Shown: positions 25,519-34,907 of the stretch, piece by piece
How positions within the stretch are numbered: the first letter of the stretch is position 1
Layout: the number at the start of each line of letters is the position of its first letter
Assembly: GCA_965178125.1 (NCBI GenBank)
Contig: CBCXTV010000002.1
Span: 62,001 to 126,000 of the forward strand
Source: Bilabrum cf. latius
Taxonomy: Eukaryota > Bigyra: Bicosoecida > Bigyra > Bicosoecida
Direction of reading: 5' to 3'
DNA: 64,000 nucleotides
Notes under the pieces: generated by a model
The model's database searches: none
Told to the model about the DNA's origin: nothing
The model's input: the letters and a program-made list of their open reading frames with translations, nothing else
Position numbers and translations under genes: made by a program

Positions 25519-26412
25519 CCGAGCGCGATGGCGAGTGCACGCTTGGCCGTCATAGAGAAAGGCACGGCGAAGTACCACATCTTCGCCACCCACCACATTT
25601 CGCCAAGCACCACGTCGTTGGCAGGCTTTGAACGCGAAATGACGAATTCTGTGCGCGTTGTGTGTGCCTGACAGTGAGCGTCCTTGGCGCCCTCAGCTCC
25701 CGCTCTGTGCGTTGATTTGGACGCGTACCCGGCTCGCGTGGGCATGGACCTCCCCAATCCGGCAGGACCGTGAGCTCCTGGCATCCCACCTCTGTCTTAG
25801 AAGTTTTCCGGTTTTTGGCGCAAACCTTCTGGAGCAGACGACAGCAGCGAAAGACCCACCCAAGCTCCGCGGGAAGTGTGATACCTCTACGGTTCCGGCA
25901 TCTACTTGGCCGTGCACATATGCAAGGCGATGCACTACACCTGCGCGTCCGGCTGCACCCGCTTGAACGACAGGTTCCTCTCCGTGCAAGTGGTTCCGCG
26001 ACAACAAGGTCGTGGAAGTGACAGACTAGGAGAGTACGCCGGGTTCAGATTCACGCCCATCAGGGACAGGTCCGGGTCCCGCGCTCGCGCTACCGCGTGA
26101 GGAGGCTATGCGCACGTATGAGGAGGGGAGAACTTCGTATAATAGTCTCTCGCAGACTCGAACTTTTGGCTCTCACCGAAGGACGGAATGTTAGCCCTCC
26201 GCTACTTACGGTGTCTTTAGCTTCCGCCCTACACGTTCCCCGCCCGTGGTCAAGAGGGAGTTTGTCGAGACACGCACCCGCCCGAGAGCTCCGGTCCTCT
26301 AAGCGCTCACGATCTCCCGCCCAGCGCGGTGCGAGCCCGCTTCACCGGGACTTGTCGCGTGCCTACGGAGGTGTCTTTTCCGAACCTGCCACTGAAGACG
26401 TTAGGGAGCGAC
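25519..26412. other. No gene seen
   Basis: Only short frames on both strands. No similarity to the unit's genes was noticed, and no RNA gene was recognised. Confidence 0.35.
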
Positions 26413-26666
26413 GGGGAACGGATGCACAACGGTATGCCACCCATGTCCTCGAGGAATCCACCAAGACGTTGTGGCCCGAGGTAGTGCGATTTTCGGGAGA
26501 AGGATTCTTAGTACCTTATAGGGTACCCCCCAGGATCGCACTACGTGGGTTTGGGGGGTTGGTCTCCTTTCCTCTTGTTTTCGTGTGCACTCTTCTGCGA
26601 CCGCCCCCCCCGGGGAACGGATGCACAACGGTATGCCACCCATGTCCTCGAGAGATCCACCAAGAT
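26413..26666. repeat. 55-bp direct repeats flanking the second hairpin element
   Basis: 26413-26467 and 26612-26666 both read GGGGAACGGATGCACAACGG through ATGCCACCCATGTCCTCGAG to CCACCAAGA, with two or three differences. The 144 bp between them is almost entirely the hairpin repeat. The direct repeats are far longer than a transposon target duplication. They could be a tandem duplication interrupted by the element, or element ends. Confidence 0.85.
26481..26544. promoter_or_regulatory. Second copy of the nested hairpin
   Basis: GTAGTGCGAT at 26481-26490 pairs with ATCGCACTAC at 26535-26544. The inner GTACC/GGTAC stem is kept with loop TTATAG. The match to the Rep-proximal copy continues through the G-rich and pyrimidine-rich flank to about 26611. 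No iteron-like direct repeats precede it. The element lies between protein J and the relic zone, about 11.4 kb away from Rep within the unit counted forwards across the junction. Confidence 0.65.
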
Positions 26667-26865
26667 CCGCACATACCTCTGCGGTGAACAGCACGTTACA
26701 TGAGACCCTGACCGACCCGAGAGTCTCTGCCCTCAGTCTCCACGACTTCCCGCAGGATCCGCCCCGCTCCCACCGACGGCTCCTGCCGTACGTACGACAC
26801 ACCATTTTCAAAAGAGCATTGGCACCCGCTCCTCACCTAAGCGACGCTACTGTCGCTGCGGTCCC
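26667..26865. other. Gene J 3' flank
   Basis: Short stretch between the direct repeat and the stop codon of protein J. Nothing recognised. Confidence 0.3.
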
Positions 26866-27930
26866 TCACGGCACGCTCTCCGGTCCGCCCGGTGCGAACT
26901 CAGAGTCGTCGTCTGTCGAAACGTGGTCGCTGTGGAAGATGTTGCTCTGGCCGTCTGAGGACACGGCATCCTGCCAGTATCGGCGCAACTGCTCCGCCAC
27001 GTCCATGGCCGCACGGGAGCTCAGCGGGATCTGCTCGAAGAGAGCGTTACTGTCGTGCACTGCAAACAGCTTGGCCGCGACGCGATCTTGATGGCAAATT
27101 TCGAGTGTGGCGCGGATCCGGAAACAGTAGCCGTCCGGAAAGTTGCCCTGCATCAACTGGTCCTCCACCGCACACTGCGTGCACCAAATAGACCGCTCGG
27201 TACGTCGTATGTAGCCGGGCCACAGGGAATGCAGCAACGAGTACTGAGCCCGACGCAAGCTCTTCGGGTTGAAGCTGTCCGCGTGCTTGACCCGACTGCA
27301 GGCCTGGCACTTGAGGTTGGTGATCACGGCCGACTGCTCCCCAGCCAAATACCAGATCGTACGCGAGCGCAGCCTACGAGGAATCCACTGGCCCGACTTC
27401 CGGGGCACGACCATCGCCAAGAGCTTCGACTGCGGCGCGTCGATCTGCACCCTCGACCCGCAATCGCTGAGCGTAATGGCGTCGTCGAACACCCACGTGC
27501 CGCCCCAAGCATGACGCCTGCGCTGCTGCCGGGAGCTCCGGTTCGGTACCTCGCGAGGCCTGTCGGAAGGGGGGTCCGTCGGCTGCGGTGGTGTCGGATA
27601 CCAGGAGAGAGCGGTCCACGGATTGATGCACGTGGACGTTGCCGCCTCGCGCGTCGCCGGAGTGGCTGAGCTGTCTGGTCGACGAAACGGTGGCGCCCAC
27701 GCCGTGCAGGCCGCCACCTGCGCGGGCACATCGGGCAAGAATGCGCCTGCAGGTTCACGTGGCCGAGGTCGGGGAAGCTTCGTCGGGGTCAGGGATCCCA
27801 TCGAGGAAGCCGCGTTCGCCGCTGGGATGGTCGTGCTCGAGGTTGACGAAGTCGCGTTCGCCCCTGACATGGTCGTGGTCGAGGTCACGGCATGGCCGCC
27901 GAGGGGTGAGCGCGATCGCGGGGGGTCCAT
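26866..27930 (-). CDS. Zinc protein J, single Stc1-like module
   Basis: A 354-residue protein that crosses the unit junction. Residues 1-125 are Ser/Thr/Pro-rich and disordered. Residues 130-200 are basic then Trp/aromatic-rich (WGGTWVFDDAITL, GQWIPRRLRSRTIWYLAGEQ) and look folded. The zinc module is C208-x2-C211 (LKCQAC) with C250-x2-C253 (IWCTQC), the Stc1-like layout also seen in K and L. The C-terminus is acidic. The start codon lies 46 bp inside the 3' end of the transposase gene in another frame, so the two could share a transcript. Segments around residues 128-211 and 250-262 were copied into the mosaic zone. Function unknown; chromatin or nucleic-acid binding is inference. Confidence 0.65.
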   Translation of the reverse strand: MDPPRSRSPLGGHAVTSTTTMSGANATSSTSSTTIPAANAASSMGSLTPTKLPRPRPREPAGAFLPDVPAQVAACTAWAPPFRRPDSSATPATREAATSTCINPWTALSWYPTPPQPTDPPSDRPREVPNRSSRQQRRRHAWGGTWVFDDAITLSDCGSRVQIDAPQSKLLAMVVPRKSGQWIPRRLRSRTIWYLAGEQSAVITNLKCQACSRVKHADSFNPKSLRRAQYSLLHSLWPGYIRRTERSIWCTQCAVEDQLMQGNFPDGYCFRIRATLEICHQDRVAAKLFAVHDSNALFEQIPLSSRAAMDVAEQLRRYWQDAVSSDGQSNIFHSDHVSTDDDSEFAPGGPESVP

Positions 27931-29522
27931 CCGTTTAGTCTGCGGCCACGAGGCACGCGGCGAGCGTTACCACCGTGGACGCCTCCGTCGACCCCGTGTC
28001 CGGACGCGACTGGGGCCCTGTTGATGAGCGCATCGTGCGGGAGAGGCTGCTGCGGACTGCTGATGAAGCGGAGCTGGTCGACAGACGGAGCATCGCTGGA
28101 GATGTCCTCCATGTCACACTCAAACAAGCGCCGTAGGGTCGAATGCAAGCGGCGCCTGCCGCTGGTAATGCCTGTCATATCGAAAGCGCCTTGCCACGAG
28201 CCAGACGAGAGCACTCTCTTCGTGCACTCAGCGACAACCCTGAGATGGCAAGAGACATCGACATGACCCGCTTCATGACGCGAGCGCTCCTGCATCCACG
28301 TCTCCCGAAGGTCGCGCTTAAGAAGCTGAAAGACGAGAACGTCCAACGGCTGAAGCAAGAAGGTGAGTCGACCAGGAATAAACACGAGATCCATGCCAAG
28401 GCCGTGTGCGAAGTTCACAATCTCAGTGGAAATGTGTTGGGGCGCGCAGTCAAGTATCACTATTGGATAGATCTCATGCTGAATGTCCATCCAAGAAGCG
28501 AAAAGCCGACGCAGAATGTCGAACATGAGGGACTGCGTCACCCACGAGCTCTCTCGGGCCCAGACTTCCATTCCGTCCACCATTTGGTTCGGCGCCCCAC
28601 GCATCAAGCGCTTGCTCAGCCGCGTGTGCTTCCCGATGAGTATACGCGGGAGTCGTCGCTGGATTTCCGGGCAGTCGCTAATAAAACCCAGAAAGGTGTA
28701 CGATCCTCGATTGCTATTCGAGGCGAGGCGCTCCGTGCGCGAACCAAGCGAAGCGGGCTCCGTTCCTGACCTCGGTGCGATGTACCCGCGCATTCCCGGA
28801 AAGGCAAAGGGCACGCTGGACTCATCGAAGTTCACAAAGACGAGGCGGCGGTTGGGGGGCACTCGCGCTTCTGCGAATTCAATCCACTGATAGAAGACAC
28901 GACACGCGAGTCTGACGTAATCGAGTGTTACCGGGGGCTGCTTCTTCAATCGGCCATGCCGAAGCCGCCAACGACGACGGAAGCGCAGGAGCCACTGCCG
29001 TCGAGCCGAGTCCTTCCCCGCGCGAACGCCCATCCTCGCAAGCATGGCGAAAACCATGTTCCCAGTTGGAGCACACCCACGCTGCTCGTTCACATGGTCG
29101 ATCCAAGCAACGACAGAAGCCTCGGCGAGAAAGGTCTCTGCGCGTGCCACGGACTCTCGATGACATGAGCGAAGAGGATTTCGCTGCCACGCCTCAGCTG
29201 GGCGCCTCATGGTGAGCGCGACCTCCTCATCGACCTGCCTTTGAAACTCCTCCTGCGAAGCCGTCCGCGTGGAAACCTGTCGACTCTGCAACTGACGAGA
29301 GACATAGGTTCGAAGAGCTGCCTCGCCACCTCCGGGGTGATGACGAATAACCTCAGCGACCTGTGCCTCCATGGCGCGCAACCACGGATGGCGCAGCCCA
29401 TTGCGCGCCCGTTGTCTCGCGTCTCTGAGACACTTCAGCTCCTTACTGATCCGTGCGAGCTGATCCGGCACCGAAGCAGAGGACATTATGACGCGTGAGG
29501 AACCGGGCAGAAGATCGCTCAC
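27885..29522 (-). CDS. DDE transposase, copy 2
   Basis: Same 545-residue protein as at 343-1980, triad intact. No coding change noted. Confidence 0.85.
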   Translation of the reverse strand: MSDLLPGSSRVIMSSASVPDQLARISKELKCLRDARQRARNGLRHPWLRAMEAQVAEVIRHHPGGGEAALRTYVSRQLQSRQVSTRTASQEEFQRQVDEEVALTMRRPAEAWQRNPLRSCHRESVARAETFLAEASVVAWIDHVNEQRGCAPTGNMVFAMLARMGVRAGKDSARRQWLLRFRRRWRLRHGRLKKQPPVTLDYVRLACRVFYQWIEFAEARVPPNRRLVFVNFDESSVPFAFPGMRGYIAPRSGTEPASLGSRTERLASNSNRGSYTFLGFISDCPEIQRRLPRILIGKHTRLSKRLMRGAPNQMVDGMEVWARESSWVTQSLMFDILRRLFASWMDIQHEIYPIVILDCAPQHISTEIVNFAHGLGMDLVFIPGRLTFLLQPLDVLVFQLLKRDLRETWMQERSRHEAGHVDVSCHLRVVAECTKRVLSSGSWQGAFDMTGITSGRRRLHSTLRRLFECDMEDISSDAPSVDQLRFISSPQQPLPHDALINRAPVASGHGVDGGVHGGNARRVPRGRRLNGWTPRDRAHPSAAMP

Positions 29523-29833
29523 AGCCGAAACGACGCGGACGGACCCGCTGCCAAGCTTCGCACTGCCTGTGGCCTCTGAAGATACCCGGGAGGGATAGGA
29601 CGCAGGCGGGGAGCGAGAGCAAGCGAATGCCTTCCTGTCGCTGGAGGAGTGCTCAAAGCTGAAGACGCACGGGAAGCACCCGCTCTGCTGCGGTCACACT
29701 GGCGCAAGCGAGACAAAACCAGGGAGAGGGATAGACACGTGCACAGCATTGAATACACCTCGCAGCATTGCGAGCGCGGTTTCTCGCCTGCGCTGAGCTG
29801 CCACTCTGCTCTCGTGCGGACGACATTGGCAAC

Positions 29834-29899
29834 GGCAGCGCGTAGCTGCCAACTGGCCGTGCACGGGTACTGTATCGGCCACGGCAGCGCTGAGCTGCC
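29834..29899. other. Two small hairpins upstream of transposase, copy 2
   Basis: GGCAGC/GCTGCC stems as at 2292-2357. The 29523-30060 region is otherwise empty. Confidence 0.4.
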
Positions 29900-30060
29900 A
29901 ATTTCGGGTCGAGGAGCTCTCCTGAGGAAGACGAGGCCGGGAACTTTCGGCGAACACGCACACCCACCACCGCCCGGCACATGCGACGGCAAGCAATGTA
30001 AGGAACGACGTTGCGCGATCGAATCTCGACAGGAGGCTCCGATGCAGGAGCTGCCGAGGA

Positions 30061-30582
30061 CTAGGCACCGCCGGCGCCCGCCGCGCCGCTGGGGAGGACG
30101 ACGGTCGGCGGCGGCGAGTCCTCGGAACCCATGTCGTCTGATCCTGAGGAATCCAGCACAGTTGAGGCAGTCTCGGTCATCTCCCAGTCCGTACGCACCT
30201 CAACGATGAGACGACGCGGAGGAGCAGCGACTGCTGTGTCAGGTCCGTGGATGACGCCTCCGTCCACAAGACGGAAAGACCTACCCGCAACGGAGCCGCT
30301 TGCGCCAGACATCGCACGCCGAATCACGGGATCAAAGTCTGCATGGAACCGAGGAGCCTCATCGCGCAACAGGCCTGAGAGCAGCCTGATCACACTTTGG
30401 GCGTACTCCAGCTGAGCGCTCAAGCTTTCCGCACGCTGCTGCATGTTCTCGAAGCGCTGCTGCAGGTTCGACACCGCTGTCGAGTGAGGACTAGGCGGGG
30501 CGGGGTTTGGGCGCTGCGGGGTCGCCACCGCGCGACGCGGCGACCTATCGCGGACAAAGGACGTCACCTCGTTCCGCGTCAT
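30061..30582 (-). CDS. Coiled-coil protein Q, copy 2
   Basis: Same 173-residue protein as at 2519-3040. Confidence 0.5.
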   Translation of the reverse strand: MTRNEVTSFVRDRSPRRAVATPQRPNPAPPSPHSTAVSNLQQRFENMQQRAESLSAQLEYAQSVIRLLSGLLRDEAPRFHADFDPVIRRAMSGASGSVAGRSFRLVDGGVIHGPDTAVAAPPRRLIVEVRTDWEMTETASTVLDSSGSDDMGSEDSPPPTVVLPSGAAGAGGA

Positions 30583-31499
30583 GCTGCCGCACCTCTCCTT
30601 CCTCACATTGACTCGAGCCGAATCGAAACTTGCAGGGACAGACGATCCTTTACCCTAGCGCTCCCCACATCGGGCATGAGTGGAATCCGAACCAGCGCAC
30701 GGCATCCCACAGGAGTTCGCACCGGGCTTGCCTCATGAGGAATCTTCCTGCGCGAAGAGGTAAAGCCACGGACAGAAGTCAGAGGTCGCGGGATGACACT
30801 CCAGCATACATGAGCTGCCCGCTGAATCCGCCGCCCCCGAGCCCCAAGCTGACAATCGAGGTAACAAAGTAGGAATGAGCAGGCGGGGGCGATGCCACTA
30901 CGTCTCGCCGAACAGCCTGCCTCGCATGCGCTGTGCTGAAGACCTTATGGGAACCAGGAAGTGTGAACGTCTGTCACGTGAGGCGGAAGGGCTCCCACTG
31001 CATCACACCCCCTCTCCGGAATGGGATTTGGGCGCTGTGGGGTCGCCACCGCGCGACGCGGCGACCTATCGCGGACAAAGGACTTCACCTCGGTCCGCGT
31101 CATGCTGCCGCACCTCGCCGAATCGAAACTTGCAGGGACAGACGATCCTTTACCCAGCGCTCCCCACCCCGGGGATGAGTGGAAGCCGCACCAGCGCACG
31201 GCATCCCACGCGAGTTCGGACCGGGCTTGCCTCATGAGGAATCTTCCTGCGCGAAGAGGTAAAGCCACGAACAGAAGTCAGAGGGTCGCGGGATGACACT
31301 CTAGGCACACATGAGCTGCCCGCAGAATCCTCCGCCCCAAGCTCCGAGCTCACAATCGAGGTAACAAAGTAGGAATCAGCAGGCGGATGCTTTGCCACTC
31401 CGTCTCGCCAAACAGCCTGCCGGGGAACCAGGAAGTGTGGACGTCTGCCACGTGAGGCGGAAGCGCTCCCACCACATCACACCCTTCCCAGGCAAGATA
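30503..31499. repeat. Diverged tandem duplication of gene Q 5' region, copy 2
   Basis: As at 2961-3957. Carries the private A at 31303. Confidence 0.8.
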
Positions 31500-31684
31500 T
31501 CTAGAGAGCTGCCCAATCCTGCACGAGAAACTCGGATTTTCACACTCTGCCGACCATATCGTTCCCAATCAAACGACCGTGCTCCTCCGACGTCGCGCTC
31601 ACCTCGGCGCAAGGATGACTCACTCGCGCTCTTCCTTCCGGAGCGCCCTCACAGTACGACGGACCCATTCGGGAAGCTCCCGCG

Positions 31685-32692
31685 TCACGCTGGCATCGTG
31701 AGGAGGAACCTTTCCGCATTCTGGAGAAGCTCCATGGCCCGCTTGATGTCATCCAAGGCCTCGTCACGCGAAGAACTCTGACGCACGGCGTTGCTGCAGG
31801 AGGCGGCGCCTCCTGCAGGAAGCTCGTCGCGTGCGGGAGCACGAGCGTCGTTGTCGCCGTCACCGGTATTCGCGCCAGCTTTTGGCACCCAACGCTTCGC
31901 TTCACCCGCAGAGGAACGGACATCATGGAGACTCCAGCCACGCGCAACCAGGCACTTCGCGCACCAGTCCTCAGGGAAGAAATAGCGCAAGTTCTCCTTC
32001 TTCCGGCGGATCTGGGGAAATCGGTACGCCGGATACTCGTTTTTGCAGTTCTTGCACCACACCCACCACGGCGTCGCGTTGTCGAACTTGTCGCAACACA
32101 CCCGGCAAACTGGTTGGATCCAGTCCTTCCACTTCTTGAAGTACGCCGACCGGGGCTTGCAGCACTGGCACGCGTTGCAAGTCCATGTCGCCTCCTCCGC
32201 CGGCTCCGACGCGACCTGCCGCAGCACGTACGTCTCCCCCCATGACGACTTCGCAGGGGTCCCCCATAGATCCCAGCTATCAGCGCCAGAGACCGCCCCG
32301 GCTGCCACGCCGCCACCCGCCTTCCAAGCTGCTGCGTCGGTCCATACGTCGTCATTACCTCCGGGCACCACAGCACGTCCACCGCCGCGAGCATCCTCCT
32401 CCTCCGTCTTCTTGCCGCCGTCGTCTTCGGCGTCCTCCTTCGGCGCTGCCTTGCCGCTCTCCTCTCCGAGCATCCCCGTGGACGCCGCCTCCGCGCCGCC
32501 GCTCTCGATGTGGGGGCCGCCCGAATCATCGACGCTTGCCGCCGCGCCGGCGTGCTCCGCCGGGGCGTCGACCTCGCGCGCCAACATGCCGCCCTCGTTT
32601 CCCATATCACCGGCGCCTCGACGCCCACGAAGATTGCGGCCGTCTCCCAAGGAAACAGCAATGCTCTCGGACGGTTTCTCCTCAGACATCAT
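31685..32692 (-). CDS. Protein K, copy 2
   Basis: Identical in protein sequence to 4143-5150. Confidence 0.65.
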   Translation of the reverse strand: MMSEEKPSESIAVSLGDGRNLRGRRGAGDMGNEGGMLAREVDAPAEHAGAAASVDDSGGPHIESGGAEAASTGMLGEESGKAAPKEDAEDDGGKKTEEEDARGGGRAVVPGGNDDVWTDAAAWKAGGGVAAGAVSGADSWDLWGTPAKSSWGETYVLRQVASEPAEEATWTCNACQCCKPRSAYFKKWKDWIQPVCRVCCDKFDNATPWWVWCKNCKNEYPAYRFPQIRRKKENLRYFFPEDWCAKCLVARGWSLHDVRSSAGEAKRWVPKAGANTGDGDNDARAPARDELPAGGAASCSNAVRQSSSRDEALDDIKRAMELLQNAERFLLTMPA

Positions 32693-32925
32693 CGGCAAAG
32701 AGACTCGGAGAATGCCGTTCCCGCAGAGTGCGCTGCTGACTGCCGAAGCCGAAAGAGGACCCGCGGAGAAGGAATCTCGCACATGCTCCCAGGAAAAGCA
32801 ACTCCCCGCCCATTCCGAATGCAAGAACGGACTCCCGCCCTTTCCGAGATCGAGAGCGCATCGCGGGCGCATTTCCCGACTCGCGATCGGCCTCGGAAAC
32901 CGACCACGAATCGGTAGGAGACGTG

Positions 32926-33185
32926 CGCCCGCGTTTGAAGAATACGCGGAGAAATACGAAGCCAAGGACACGAGCATCTCCCGGGCACCTTTCCCGACTC
33001 GCAGCCGGTCTCAGAGACGACCACGAATCGGCACGACAAGTGCGCCCGATTTCGTCCCCCGAAAAAGGACACAACTAGGACCCGCGGAGATCCGCATCTG
33101 CTCCACACGCGCGGAACGTGTTTCGGTACGCAAAAAGCGGTCACATGGGAGGCCCGGAAAGCGTCCGGAAAACGGTTCAGAAATA
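32926..33185. repeat. Gene K upstream repeat, copy 2
   Basis: As at 5384-5643. The 60-bp tandem repeats follow at 33479-33607. Confidence 0.75.
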
Positions 33186-33810
33186 CCTTGCGTCACTCCT
33201 CCTGCGCGCCAGAAATCACACGACTTTTCGGTGACCGAAACAGGGCCCAAAAAATCAAAGATTTGCCCCTTCATGCCCGAAGACACAGCGTCACCGCCAA
33301 GCTGCCATCGCGGAGAAAATAAACCAGGTGGTGATGGAAAGTTACGTTACGGTGGAGCTCAGTGTCATTTGTGTGTTCAACAGTGTGCATGATGCCGTTT
33401 CGTCTGGATGTCCGAGTCCGGATTTCACCTGGGGTATGGCCTATTGTGTGGTCACGTTCGCGTAGCTTTCACGTGTCAACAACGCGGAGGCTGCGAAAAG
33501 AACCATGCTCACGAACCATGCTCCACCGTAGCTTGATCACAACGCGGAGGCTGCGAAAAGAACCATGCTCCACCATAGCTTTCCAACAACGCGGAGGCTG
33601 CGAACGAACCGTGCACCACTGACCACCGTACAGCCCAAAAAGTACAAGTTTCTTGAACCCCAGAAGCAACAAACGCGGGATACTGTCGAGCGCCCGTTCG
33701 CTCAGGTCACACGCGACAGCAGGCCGAACGCTCAGGTCGCACGCTCAGGCCACACGCGGAAGCAGCGCCACGCAAGAGGCCAGGTTAAGAGGGAAAACCG
33801 TCACGCAAGC

Positions 33811-34503
33811 TCAACGCGGAGACCACGAGTCGTCATCGCTCCAAGCCTCGCGTCCAGACAGACGAACAAGCCCGCGCCATGCCTCATCGTAAAGGTCCCT
33901 CTCGAAAACCCTGTGCTGCTTCATCGTTCCCAATGTCAGAATTTTCTCCGCAGTACAACGCTGACCCTTCCGCTCCCCGGTCTCTACAATGAGATCCAAC
34001 TGCATGCGAAGAGTTCCCGAGATCTTCTTCTTGTTCGCCGCGTTCATAATCGACGTCTTCGGCGCCGCGTCGCGCGCCTTCTCGCGACAAGCACGACACG
34101 AAATCGCACCCCTGCCGCACGGAGAATCATCGGCATAAAGCGTGCGCTGCACGCGACGTACGAGACGATCACGCATACGATGATTCAGGTCCGCCATGAC
34201 ACGATTGCAGCCGCAGGAAGAGCATACAAACTCCGCGAGGTCGAAAGCCTTAGAGTCCGACCAAACGACGCACTGTGTGTCCTGGGGTGCCTCACTGCCG
34301 AGCGCTGTTATGAGCACCGCCGGATGGGCCGGCGACTTAGGAAGAAGTCGCGAACCGGGAGGAAACACGCGAGGCCGCTTGAAACCGACATCTCCGGCAA
34401 GAGGCGCAAGCATCATCTCCACCTCGCCCTCCGGGGCGTGCTCGGAGGTCGACGCGGCAACCACGGGCACATACGGTGCATCGGCGATACCGACGTAGGC
34501 CAT
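33811..34503 (-). CDS. Zinc protein L, copy 2
   Basis: Same protein as at 6269-6961; longer frame open to 34662. Confidence 0.55.
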   Translation of the reverse strand: MAYVGIADAPYVPVVAASTSEHAPEGEVEMMLAPLAGDVGFKRPRVFPPGSRLLPKSPAHPAVLITALGSEAPQDTQCVVWSDSKAFDLAEFVCSSCGCNRVMADLNHRMRDRLVRRVQRTLYADDSPCGRGAISCRACREKARDAAPKTSIMNAANKKKISGTLRMQLDLIVETGERKGQRCTAEKILTLGTMKQHRVFERDLYDEAWRGLVRLSGREAWSDDDSWSPR

Positions 34504-34651
34504 CAAGCAACGCACCCACCTTCGGCCCGCGAGCGTACACGGCGCGCCTACCGGAAGCAGAGGCTTCTGAGACCAAGAAATGTCTCGTCGGCGCGCGACG
34601 CGGCGACGTAAAAGCAAACGACCCGCCGGGTCCCAACCGCGGCACTGCGGA

Positions 34652-34703
34652 GACACACACACACTTGCAACCCATCAGGCTGGGTGCCACGTGTGTGTGT
34701 GTC
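34652..34703. other. CA/GT hairpin, copy 2
   Basis: As at 7110-7161. Confidence 0.5.
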
Positions 34704-34907
34704 AGGCAAGCTCCCAATACTAGGCAAGCACTCCCCCGGACGAACGCGACGGACCACATGAAACTTGCGGAATGCCCCCATGTAGAAACCACATCCTTTT
34801 TGCACACGAAACGCATTGAGGACATTAGACCTTCAGGAGCACCGAAGCGGCTGCCGCTGCGGCTCCGGCGCTCGTGTGAACCGGACTGAAAACCTCAGCG
34901 GCCGGCG

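Larger units (their letters stand above)
1..27542. repeat. 27,542-bp tandem unit, copy 1
   Basis: Positions 1-27542 recur at +27,542 and, as far as the window reaches, at +55,084. Gene starts and stops, satellites and pseudogene fragments all keep this exact offset. Differences from copy 2 that I found by eye are substitutions only: 3761, 12806, 13313, 15106, 17793, 17794, 18268 and 26559. The start of the unit is arbitrary because the window opens inside gene J. A constant period without homopolymer length changes is unlike raw long-read error and fits true near-identical copies. Confidence 0.97.

Noticed and set aside
26413-26666. Target-site duplication of a transposon
   Set aside because: The direct repeats are 55 bp, far longer than duplications made by pogo-like or HUH elements.
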